Under the pieces are notes generated by a model that was not told the DNA's origin, did not search any database, and saw only the letters and a program-made list of their open reading frames with translations. A stretch of 64,000 nucleotides of DNA from CAMDPA01 sp963825625 (GTDB lineage: Bacteria > Pseudomonadota > Alphaproteobacteria > Rhizobiales > Hyphomicrobiaceae), in NCBI GenBank assembly GCA_963825625.1, contig CAWGUF010000016.1, positions 248,001 to 312,000 of the forward strand. The letters run 5' to 3'. Position 1 is the first letter of the stretch, and each line of letters begins with the position of its first letter. A program made the position numbers and the translations under genes. This document shows, in pieces, positions 56,020 to 63,496 of this stretch.

Positions 56020-56051
56020 TTGACATCGAGACAATCAGAGGTAGGTAGTAT
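56020..56051 (+). promoter_or_regulatory. possible promoter of bcsS
   Basis: TTGACA (56020-56025) with a TAGGTA (56042-56047, 16-base spacing) or TAGTAT (56046-56051, 20-base spacing) box lies within an AT-rich stretch just upstream of the gene. Spacing is imperfect. Confidence 0.3.
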
Positions 56052-56101
56052 CTATGATGCTCGGGATGAGTACTTTGTAATCTGCATTTGTTCAGCGTCG
56101 A

Positions 56102-56935
56102 GTGCTTGGTGTGAGACAGCGGGGGGGCAGTCTCGGGTGGGTTGTTCAGCGCGTGGCTGCGTTGATTGCTTGCCTCTGCGTGATCGCGCAAGGGCTGGCA
56201 TCAGCGCAGACGGCTCGCTTGCCACCGGAAGCCGACGAGCAGGCCCAGCCTGTTGGCTCATCCGGGTCGGCCGCATCGACCGCCCGTCACCAGGTCGAAT
56301 TCTGGGCCGGTGGGGAAGGATCGTCTCATTCATTGTCGGTGTACTCCGGTGCAACCTGGGCGCCGTTCGGCTCGGTGCGCGAGGATGGATGGCGGTTGCG
56401 GTTTGCCGGGGGCTATGGGCTCTACAATTTTGACAAGGTCATCGCACGCTCGTCGATCAGCGCACTGGGAGACGTAGGGTTCGCCGATGTGCTCGCCGGG
56501 TATCAGGTGGGTATGGGGCCGCTTACGCTCAAGCTTTTCGCGGGAGCAACATTCGAAGGCCATGGGCTGGTGCCGTTCGACCCGGACAACAATCTGCATG
56601 GTCGAGTGGTGGGCGCAAAGATTGCCGGTGAAACGTGGTTGAACCTTTCGCCTGACGTGTTCGTGTCCATCAATGGCGCCTGGGCGAATATCCATGAGAG
56701 TGTTACTGGCCGGGTGCGTCTAGGCTATCGTTTACATCACCAGGTGGCGATCGGGGTGGAGGGAGCCGCCACACGCAATTCGGAAGGTGAATGGGGGCGC
56801 GGCGGCATGTTTGTGACGTATCAATGGGGCGCGGGCGAGGTGACCTTTGCCGGGGGTGTTTCAGCGCGCTATTCGGCTGGCCTGCGGCAGGCAGAAACGC
56901 CTTATGCCAGGCTCGTTTATCTGACCCGTTTCTGA
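56102..56935 (+). CDS. bcsS: cellulose biosynthesis protein BcsS
   Basis: Secreted 277-residue protein; a GTG start at 56102 is the best-supported frame start, though another GTG nine bases on is possible. After a signal peptide (ALIACLCVIAQGLASAQT) comes a beta-barrel-like region with the family strings VYSGATWAPFGSVREDGWRL, GPLTLKLFAGATFEGHGLVP and VAIGVEGAATRNSEGEWGRGG that I recall from BcsS, an alphaproteobacterial outer-membrane protein linked with cellulose secretion. No other bcs gene is in the window, so it may be an orphan copy or the locus lies elsewhere. Confidence 0.8.
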   Translation: MLGVRQRGGSLGWVVQRVAALIACLCVIAQGLASAQTARLPPEADEQAQPVGSSGSAASTARHQVEFWAGGEGSSHSLSVYSGATWAPFGSVREDGWRLRFAGGYGLYNFDKVIARSSISALGDVGFADVLAGYQVGMGPLTLKLFAGATFEGHGLVPFDPDNNLHGRVVGAKIAGETWLNLSPDVFVSINGAWANIHESVTGRVRLGYRLHHQVAIGVEGAATRNSEGEWGRGGMFVTYQWGAGEVTFAGGVSARYSAGLRQAETPYARLVYLTRF

Positions 56936-57082
56936 ACGGTAGGGCATGCGCGCGCCGTTTCGTGCCTCGTCGCGCGCTGGCGGCAGCCGGGTCTATTTGA
57001 TCCAAGACGCTGCGCTCCAAACCATGTTATGCTGGTGGGCCGGAAGTAATCGATGTAAGCGGCGAAGCAGCGGAATCAGATC

Positions 57083-57913
57083 ATGGATGCGAAGATTAAA
57101 ACAATTCTCCTGCCGGTCGAACCAAGTACAGGCATGCCGGCCTGCTTTGCGACGGCCGACCTCGTTGCGCGATCGTTTTCAGCGACGGTCGACTGTGTCG
57201 CTCTCAAACCAAGCATCGTGGATTTTATCGCGCCCGATCCGGTGGTGGTTGTGCTGCCGCAGCCGCAATACAGTGAGGCTGAGCTCGTGGCTGCGTCGCG
57301 GGAAGCATTCGAAACATTCAAGACCTCGCGTGCGGCTGGCGAGGAGGCGGCGTTCCGCTGGAGCGGTCGTGAACCGATCGACGATGCCGCGTTGGCATGG
57401 ATGAGCCGCGTTTATGATCTGACGATCGTGGGGCGGCCTGGTGTGGGGCGGTCGGAGCCGCGTATGACTTCGCTGGAGGCTGCGCTGTTTGAAAGCGGGC
57501 GGCCGATCCTGATGGCACCTCCGGACGCGCCCAAATCCCTGGGCACAAATGTTGTTATTCACTGGAATGCGAGCACCGAGGTTGCGCGGGTCGTCAATGA
57601 CGGGCTGGCTTTTCTTGTCGGAGCTCAGCAGGTGACGCTGGTCTCGGTCGAAGGGTACATGAACCCGGGGCTCAGCGCGGCCGATATGATTGGCTATCTG
57701 GCCGCGCACGGGATCAAGGCAACGGACGTGCATATTCGGCCAACGGGCAAGACCAGTGCGGGAGAGGCTTTCCTGACTGAAACGAAGCGAATCGGGGCGG
57801 ATCTCATTCTCAAGGGGGCCTATACCCAAAGTCGGCTGCGGCAGATGATCTTCGGGGGAATTACCCAGCACGTGCTGCAGGCAGCCGAGATTCCAGTATT
57901 CCTGTCTCATTGA
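57083..57913 (+). CDS. universal stress protein, tandem UspA domains
   Basis: 276 residues made of two Usp halves. The first begins with KIKTILLPVEPS; the second keeps the ATP-binding-type end GAYTQSRLRQMIFGGITQHVL (G-x2-G-x9-G(S/T)-like) with AEIPVFLSH at the tail. The first half lacks a clear ATP motif, as is common in tandem forms. Likely responds to stress; the partner is unknown. A small secreted gene begins just 10 bases downstream. Confidence 0.88.
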   Translation: MDAKIKTILLPVEPSTGMPACFATADLVARSFSATVDCVALKPSIVDFIAPDPVVVVLPQPQYSEAELVAASREAFETFKTSRAAGEEAAFRWSGREPIDDAALAWMSRVYDLTIVGRPGVGRSEPRMTSLEAALFESGRPILMAPPDAPKSLGTNVVIHWNASTEVARVVNDGLAFLVGAQQVTLVSVEGYMNPGLSAADMIGYLAAHGIKATDVHIRPTGKTSAGEAFLTETKRIGADLILKGAYTQSRLRQMIFGGITQHVLQAAEIPVFLSH

Positions 57914-57923
57914 TGGTGGGGAC

Positions 57924-58223
57924 ATGCGCAGGGGGCGTGGCATCCTGGTGGCGTTGGCGATCGCGTTGCTTGCTTTCGGGCCGCAGCCGGTTGCGGCCGA
58001 GACGTGCGCGGATGCAGAGGTCAGGGCGCGCGGGGAGCCTGCACGACTGCGGACGCTTGCGCGTATCAAGGCAATCGGGAACTGGCGGAGCAAGGTGCGG
58101 ATGATGACCGACCTCGGGCCGGCGTATGACGATTGGCGAAAGGCTGCACAGCAGGTCGAACGCTGCGTTGACAACGAGAGCACGGTAGTTTGCACGGTGT
58201 CAGCGAAGCCGTGCCGGCGATAG
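57924..58223 (+). CDS. small secreted cysteine-containing protein
   Basis: 99 residues: signal peptide (GILVALAIALLAFGPQPVAAE, cleavage near AAE), then a helical 78-residue mature part with four cysteines (TCADAE, RCVDNESTVVCTVSAKPC), probably two disulphides. The spacing of 10 bases after the stress-protein gene suggests cotranscription. Family not recognised. Confidence 0.65.
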   Translation: MRRGRGILVALAIALLAFGPQPVAAETCADAEVRARGEPARLRTLARIKAIGNWRSKVRMMTDLGPAYDDWRKAAQQVERCVDNESTVVCTVSAKPCRR

Positions 58224-58243
58224 GCGCAGCTGGTGGGAGCGAT

Positions 58244-60529
58244 TCAAGCCTTGGCGTCTGGTTCGGCGTGCGCGAGTCGCCATACAGCCTCGGGGCTCAT
58301 CGGCAGGGCGTGCGGTTGACGGCCCAACGCGTTGGCGACCGCGTTCGAGATCAAGCCGCCGACAGGTATGATGCCGCCTTCGCCCGCACCTTTGGCGCCG
58401 AGCGGATTGTTGGGTGAGGGGTGGTCTTCGTAGGCGTGCACTTCGATGGTGGGGAAATCTGACGCGCTGGGCAACAGGTAATCGGCGAACGAACCTGTCA
58501 GCAATTGGCCTTCGCTGTCGTAGACGAGGTGCTCGAGCAGTGTGCCGCCAAGCCCCTGGACGATGGCGCCGAGCGCCTGGCCGTGCAGCGTGTGCGGATT
58601 GACGATACGGCCGACATCCTCGACGGCGCAGTAATTCAAGATTTCGACGTGGCCGGTGCCGGGATCGACAGCGACGTGTACGGTATGGGTGCCGTAGGAG
58701 TAGGTTCGCTTGGGGCTGGAGAATGCCCCGTCGGCAGCGGGGACGGCGCTGGCCAGGTGGGCATAGTCGATGCTTTGGCCATCGGGCCCGTGTGCGAGCC
58801 CGTCAGCGAGCCGGATCTGGTCGGCACCGCAATGAAGATGGGAGGCGGCGGCAGCCCGGATTGCGTCGAGGAAGGGTCCGGCCGCATCGGCCAGGGCAGA
58901 GCCCGCCATGACTGTGGAGCGGGAGGAGAATGCGCCGACGCCGTCGGTGACGAGGCCGGTGGAGCCATGCTGCACGCCGGCAATTCGCTCAAGCGGCAGG
59001 TCGAGCAGATCGCCGGCGATCTGGCGGAAAATCGTCTCCACTCCCTGGCCGATTGCCGATGAGCCGACATTGACCATGACGCGGCCGTCGGGCTGCAAAA
59101 TCAGCCGCGCAGTCTCCTTGCCGGAGCCTGCGCCCTCCAGATAGCAGCCGACCGCGATGCCGTGGCAGCGGCCGTCGATCTCCTTGCCCTGCAGCGCTGC
59201 CTTTTCGTTCCAGCCGAAGGCATCGAGGCAGCGCTGCAAGGTGAGGCCGTAATCGCCGCCATCGCATTCGCTTGGGACATTGAGAGGCAGCACCGTGGGC
59301 ATCTGCCATGGCATGTCGGCCGACAATACGAGATTGCGGCGGCGAAACTCGACACGGTCGATGCCGAGATCCTGTGCGACGATATCGAACAACCGCTCAC
59401 GGAAGAAGTCGCTCTCGTAACGCCCAGGTCCTCGATAAGTGCCGGAGGGTGTTTTGTTGGTGACGACGAGGGTGACCTCGGAGTGCACATTCTCAATCCG
59501 ATACGGGCCGGGCAGTACCTGGGCAATATTGCGTGGCGGGGTGGAGCCGGTGGTGCGGATGTAGGCGCCCATATCGACCAGGGAGCGGGCCCGCAATGCC
59601 AGAATGGTTCCGTCGCGCTGGCAGGCGATCTCGATCTCGCACCTGGCCTCCCGCGCGTGGTTGGTGGACATCAAGTGCTCGCGGCGGTCTTCCAGCCAGC
59701 GTACGGGGCGCTTCAGTTTGCGGGCAGCGAATGGGACGAGGAAGTCCTCCGAGTAGAACTCTCCGCGCACGCCAAAGCCGCCGCCGACGTCATTCTCGAC
59801 AAGGTCGACGTGGTCTTCCGTCAGCTCCAGCAAGGCGGCCAGGGCCTTCCGGTTGTGATAGGGCACTTTGGCGGCGCCGTAGACCGTCATGCGGCCGCTG
59901 CTCTCATTCCAATCTGCAAGCAGGCCGCGCGGTTCCATCGGGATGGCGCTGTGGCGGTGGACGCTGAAGCTCTCGCGCCGGGTGTAGGGGGCTGTCTGGA
60001 ACGCGCGGGCGGCATCGCCTCTCACGCCTTCGATCGTTGCGGGGCTGTTGGAGCCGGCGGCTTCCACCAGAACTGCGCTTCCGGCTGTCAGCGCGGCGGC
60101 CGCGTCGACAACTGCGGGCAATGGCTCGATGTCGAGCCGGATGGCGTCCAATGCGTCTTCCGCCTGGGCCTGGGTGTCTGCCACGACGAGGGCCAGGGGT
60201 TCGCCGACGTAACGCACTTTGCCGGTTGCGATCACGGGTTGCTCGAACGGCTTATAGGGCGGCTGGGCATCGAGGCGAATGGCGATGCGCGGGGTTTCGG
60301 GGCCCAGGTCGGCGGCTGTGATCACGGCATGAACGCCCGGCATGGCGAGGGCGGCCGACGGATCGATGGTGCGGATGGTGCCATGAGCGACAGAGGAGCG
60401 GAGCACCACCGCATGCAGCATGCCGTCCAGCTTCAGGTCCGCCACGAACGTGCCTTTGCCACGCAGGAACCGGAGGTCCTCGAACCGCTCCAGCGCCGCG
60501 CCGATCAGGCGATTGGCGGTATTCTGCAT
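58244..60529 (-). CDS. xanthine dehydrogenase/CO dehydrogenase-family molybdenum subunit (CoxL-like, form II)
   Basis: Large molybdenum hydroxylase subunit of 761 residues from the ATG at 60529. It binds the molybdopterin cytosine dinucleotide or guanine-type cofactor. Motifs: TYRGPGRYESDFFRERLFD (the form II-type loop, not the AYRCSFR of true CO dehydrogenase), GVGAFSSRSTVMAGSA, and the catalytic-glutamate loop GAKGAGEGG near the C terminus. The medium FAD and small 2Fe-2S subunit genes (coxM, coxS) are not beside it, so it is an orphan or pairs with distant partners. An alternative start 27 bases upstream (60556) exists. Confidence 0.88.
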   Translation of the reverse strand: MQNTANRLIGAALERFEDLRFLRGKGTFVADLKLDGMLHAVVLRSSVAHGTIRTIDPSAALAMPGVHAVITAADLGPETPRIAIRLDAQPPYKPFEQPVIATGKVRYVGEPLALVVADTQAQAEDALDAIRLDIEPLPAVVDAAAALTAGSAVLVEAAGSNSPATIEGVRGDAARAFQTAPYTRRESFSVHRHSAIPMEPRGLLADWNESSGRMTVYGAAKVPYHNRKALAALLELTEDHVDLVENDVGGGFGVRGEFYSEDFLVPFAARKLKRPVRWLEDRREHLMSTNHAREARCEIEIACQRDGTILALRARSLVDMGAYIRTTGSTPPRNIAQVLPGPYRIENVHSEVTLVVTNKTPSGTYRGPGRYESDFFRERLFDIVAQDLGIDRVEFRRRNLVLSADMPWQMPTVLPLNVPSECDGGDYGLTLQRCLDAFGWNEKAALQGKEIDGRCHGIAVGCYLEGAGSGKETARLILQPDGRVMVNVGSSAIGQGVETIFRQIAGDLLDLPLERIAGVQHGSTGLVTDGVGAFSSRSTVMAGSALADAAGPFLDAIRAAAASHLHCGADQIRLADGLAHGPDGQSIDYAHLASAVPAADGAFSSPKRTYSYGTHTVHVAVDPGTGHVEILNYCAVEDVGRIVNPHTLHGQALGAIVQGLGGTLLEHLVYDSEGQLLTGSFADYLLPSASDFPTIEVHAYEDHPSPNNPLGAKGAGEGGIIPVGGLISNAVANALGRQPHALPMSPEAVWRLAHAEPDAKA

Positions 60530-60770
60530 TCCTGTTCTCCCCAGCCACGTGCGCACAGCTCACTGCGCGACGGCGACAGTAGTTGCAGTTGCGGCCGGCA
60601 AGCAAGATGCGGCGTGATGGAAAGGTGCGGTGAATAGCCGGGCGGGCGGGGACCTCGAGGAGCGCGGCTGGTGACGGAGCGGGCGTGGCGAATGGGCTTG
60701 CCACCGGTCGGCTTCCTACCTATACCCGTGGCGGCTGGTATCACGCCGACCATTGGTCGCGCGCGGGCAG

Positions 60771-60845
60771 GCTCCCTTCGTCTATCGGTTAGGACGCCAG
60801 ATTTTCAATCTGGAAAGACGGGTTCGACTCCCGTAGGGAGCGCCA
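60771..60845 (+). tRNA. tRNA-Glu (UUC)
   Basis: 75 bases with all four arms: acceptor GCTCCCT/AGGGAGC, D arm, anticodon stem CCAGA/TCTGG with loop TTTTCAA (anticodon TTC at the centre) and T arm with GGTTCGACTC. The discriminator is G and CCA is encoded. It faces an accessory stretch, so its 3' end is a possible integration site. Confidence 0.95.
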
Positions 60846-60912
60846 GTATCGGCTTGCAATCGTATCATTTCCCGATTGAGAGCAGAGGTGCAGGGTCGGC
60901 GAACTGGTCCGA

Positions 60913-61172
60913 TTACATCTCCTCCAGCGGGAACGGCGTTTCTTCCCACAGGTGTTCGATCTTGAGGTTCCGGACCGTCGCGCGTTCCCATTCGTGCAAA
61001 AGCGCCGCGATGCGGCGCGGTCGTCGGTTTCCAGGCAGGCGCAGATCTGTTTTGGCAGGCGAATAAGATCGATTTCTTCCGGCCGGTTACCGAAGGTGTC
61101 GTCGGGGTAGCTGCTCAACTCGTTGCGGCAGATGGCGCGCACTTTGTCAAGATTCCCCGCGTGCCGCTTCAA
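60913..61172 (-). CDS. small hypothetical protein, frame broken
   Basis: A TTG at 61172 opens a frame that reads VRAICRNELSSYPDDTFGN and LPKQICACLETDD, then is lost near 61013-61019. Two frames on, RRIAALLHEWERATVRNLKI and HLWEETPFPLEEM run to a stop at 60913; both pieces look coding. A net +2 change, such as a duplicated GC in CCGCGCCGC, would reconnect them to give 85 residues. Function unknown. It may follow the 61201-61524 ORF as an operon, and its start is uncertain. Confidence 0.5.
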
Positions 61173-61200
61173 TGATCACCCATTGATACGGCTTCAGAGG

Positions 61201-61524
61201 TTAGGCGCAGTGGCTCAAAGACTGCACATGCTCAGCATAGCCTCCAAGTTCGTCGAGGCCACTGAGGGCGGGCAGCGCAGTTCCTTCCACAGCGTCCACT
61301 AATGCATTCGGTGACTCGGGGTCATCGATCCACCAAAGCATGGGGAACTCGCGTTGCCACGACGTCGGCCGCAACTTGTAGATGTCGCCGCCAAAGTCGA
61401 GCCCAATTCTACCGTTGCGCCGGCAGAGGTGCATCACAAGCCATCTGGGTTTGAACTGTGTCGCCGCACTCGTTCGATCAATGTAAATTGCCCTGAAGTG
61501 CTGGACGGGTTTCAGCACAATCAT
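61201..61524 (-). CDS. small hypothetical protein
   Basis: 107 residues from the ATG at 61524. No family is recognised. Recognisable segments are LVMHLCRRNGRIGLDFGGDI, SWQREFPMLWWIDDPES and SGLDELGGYAEHVQSL. Amino-acid composition looks real, and the frame follows a broken gene on the same strand. Confidence 0.5.
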   Translation of the reverse strand: MIVLKPVQHFRAIYIDRTSAATQFKPRWLVMHLCRRNGRIGLDFGGDIYKLRPTSWQREFPMLWWIDDPESPNALVDAVEGTALPALSGLDELGGYAEHVQSLSHCA

Positions 61525-61602
61525 GCGCCCGACAATGGCAAGCTCGGGATGGTGTGCCAGGTCGCAGCGGTCGTACGAGCTTCCTGACCTGTGCTGCAGT
61601 CG

Positions 61603-61672
61603 TCATCTGCGTCCGGGCCTCGTCTCCAGCAAGATGATCCGGTGTGTGTCCTTGTAGAGCGCGAATACTGTA
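61603..61672 (-). pseudogene. C-terminal remnant of a gene cut by the IS3 element
   Basis: Minus-strand frame ending in TVFALYKDTHRIILLETRPGR at a stop at 61603. It runs into the IS end at 61672 and its 5' part is missing; beyond the IS there is no matching minus-strand piece. Family not recognised. Confidence 0.5.
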
Positions 61673-61687
61673 TGGACTGCCCCCGGT

Positions 61688-62581
61688 TTAGTGGAGAGCC
61701 ATTCGCTGTTCCTTTTTTTGGTCGGCGTGGAACTTGGCTTCGAACGCCGCCGGGCTGATGTAACCGAGGCTCGAGTGCCTGCGGCGCGGATTGTAGAATC
61801 CCTCGATGTATTGGCCAATAGCGCGACTGGCCTCGGCGCGGGTCGTGAAAGCCGTGCGCCAGATCAGCTCGGACTTGAGTGTCTTGAACACGGTCTCGAC
61901 CGCGGCGTTGTCGTAGCAGTTGCCGCGCCCGCTCATCGACGCGACAAAACCATGGCTGCGCACGAGCCGGCGATAATCTGCCGAGCAGTATTGGCTGCCG
62001 CGATCCGAATGGTGAATCAGACCGGGAGGTGGTTGCCGCAGGTTGATCGCGCGCTGTAGCGCCGCCAGCGCCAAGCCTCTTTTCATCCGATCGCTCAGCT
62101 GCCAGCCGACGATCCGCCGCGAAAACAGATCCACGACGATCGCCAGGTACAGCCAGCCCTCGGCCGTCCACACGTACGAGATGTCGACGCCCCATTTCTG
62201 ATCAGGCGCCGTGGCGGTGAAATCTTGATCGAGCACATTCGCGGCGACAGGCCCGCCATGGTCGCTGTCGGTGGTTTTCCTGAACCGCGTCTTTTGTCGG
62301 GCTTTCAAGCCGTTTTCGCGCATCAGGCGCGCCACCCTGTGTCGCCCAATCGCCAAGCCTGATTCCGTCAACTCGGCATGCATGCGCCGCGAGCCGTAGG
62401 TCTCGTTCGACGTCGCAAACGCCGCACGAACGTGCGCCAGCATGACCATGTCGTCGCACTGGCGCGCGCTCGCAGGTCGACTTTTCCACGCATAGAACCC
62501 ACTGACGCTGACCCCCAGCACCGCACACGCCGTCTCGATCGGGATCTCGGCCTTCTTTGCATCGATCAACGCAAACCTCAT
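61688..62581 (-). CDS. IS3-family transposase OrfB (DDE integrase domain)
   Basis: 297 residues. HTH-type start (AVLGVSVSGFYAWKSRP), then the rve integrase core with DDE residues in DISYVWTAEGW, HHSDRGSQY and NAAVETVFKTLKSE. Intact. Start overlaps the orfA stop; normally made as OrfAB by a -1 shift at the A7 run upstream. Confidence 0.93.
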   Translation of the reverse strand: MRFALIDAKKAEIPIETACAVLGVSVSGFYAWKSRPASARQCDDMVMLAHVRAAFATSNETYGSRRMHAELTESGLAIGRHRVARLMRENGLKARQKTRFRKTTDSDHGGPVAANVLDQDFTATAPDQKWGVDISYVWTAEGWLYLAIVVDLFSRRIVGWQLSDRMKRGLALAALQRAINLRQPPPGLIHHSDRGSQYCSADYRRLVRSHGFVASMSGRGNCYDNAAVETVFKTLKSELIWRTAFTTRAEASRAIGQYIEGFYNPRRRHSSLGYISPAAFEAKFHADQKKEQRMALH

Positions 62582-62878
62582 CGACTTGTCTCCTTGGCAA
62601 AGAAGGCCGTCGCTTTTTTTAGGAGATCTCTTTCAGCGCGCAGAAGCTCGTTTTCGCGCCGCAGTCGCAACAGTTCCTTCTCCACGTCCGTCGTGCGGTC
62701 CAGACATGAGCTCTGCACGAGCAAGCTTGCGCTTCCAGGTGCCCAACGAGGAAACGCCGACACCCAGATCATCGGCGACCTCTTTGATCGTCCGGCCACT
62801 CGTCGCAAGAAGTCGAACCGCCTCCTGCCGGAACGCGTCATCGATCACGCGCCCCTTGTCTGTCTTCATCTTGCCCAT
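62578..62878 (-). CDS. IS3-family transposase OrfA, one extra base
   Basis: HTH protein of 99 residues when repaired. MKTDKGRVIDDAFRQEAVRL and VGVSSLGTWKRKLARAELM are followed by SGPHD; the frame then slips at about 62688-62689 (GACGGACGTGG, one G extra), after which DVEKELLRLRRENELLRAER and KKATAFFAKETSR complete the leucine-zipper and C terminus to the stop at 62578. The extra base may be a sequencing error. Confidence 0.82.
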
Positions 62879-62941
62879 GAGTGCTCCCCTGATTCGAAAA
62901 ATCTATCAGAAAAGCCCTCCACTTTTTCCGGGGAAGTCCAG

Positions 62942-63103
62942 TTCGATGCCCTCGGCATCATAGTCGTGGACTGCGTCAACGACGGATCACCCGTGCGACT
63001 GCACACGGCTACGCCATCGCCGCAAGCCCAGGACAACTATCATTACGCTACGCTGATCAACCGACTACAGGTTCTTTACGACACGCGGTTCGCGCAGATT
63101 TGA
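62942..63103 (+). pseudogene. C-terminal remnant of a second gene cut by the IS3 element
   Basis: Plus-strand frame starting right after the IS end: FDALGIIVVDCVNDGSPVRL then QDNYHYATLINRLQVLYDTR and a stop at 63103. It looks like the tail of a real protein whose 5' end was removed with, or by, the IS. It overlaps vsr end-to-end by 39 bases (convergent). Family not recognised. Confidence 0.45.
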
Positions 63104-63493
63104 GAGGCGCGACCCGACCATTCGTGCGTCGACCGATTGGCATTCCCACACGAGCACCACGCGATAGCCGAGCTTTCTCAATGCTATGATTTTCTTTGCG
63201 TCGCGTCGTCTATTCGCTTCGAATTTCTCGACCCAGAATTCGTGGTTCCTCGTGGGAACAGTCGCGCGCCTGCATCCCGTGTGGTGATGCCAATAGCAGC
63301 CGTTAACGAAGATGGCCCAGTGCTTCGACTTGTTCGCCAAGTCGGGCGAGCCGGGCAGCGATCGCGCGTTGCGCCTGTAGGATAGACCGAGAGAACGGCA
63401 GGCTTCGGCGACAGCGTCCTCTGCGGCAGTTCCCGATCGGCGCACTCGCTTCATGAGTGCACTGCGACCCGGGTCTGTCTTCAAACTCGGCAT
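63065..63493 (-). CDS. vsr: very short patch repair endonuclease Vsr
   Basis: 142 residues. Nicks beside T:G mismatches left by deaminated 5-methylcytosine. LPGSPDLANK, FVNGCYWHHHTGCR and WECQ are the catalytic/zinc-site segments of the family. It is directly downstream of dcm on the same strand (three-base gap), the classic pair. Intact. Confidence 0.93.
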   Translation of the reverse strand: MPSLKTDPGRSALMKRVRRSGTAAEDAVAEACRSLGLSYRRNARSLPGSPDLANKSKHWAIFVNGCYWHHHTGCRRATVPTRNHEFWVEKFEANRRRDAKKIIALRKLGYRVVLVWECQSVDARMVGSRLSNLREPRVVKNL

Positions 63494-63496
63494 GGA

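Larger units (their letters stand above)
61673..62940 (-). mobile_element. IS3-family insertion sequence with 28-base inverted repeats
   Basis: Length 1268 bp. The left end TGGACTGCCCCCGGTTTAG matches the complement of the right end TGGACTTCCCCGGAAAAAG, with about 20 of 28 bases shared; both ends start TG...CA as in this family. It carries orfA and orfB, with a slippery A7 (62613-62619) for programmed frameshifting. Flanking bases (GTA left, GTT right) show no exact target duplication. orfA has an extra base, so transposase production is doubtful if that base is real. Confidence 0.88.

Noticed and set aside
59162..60637. Plus-strand frame of 491 residues opposite the CoxL-like gene
   Set aside because: Shadow of a strongly supported gene; no domain motifs.
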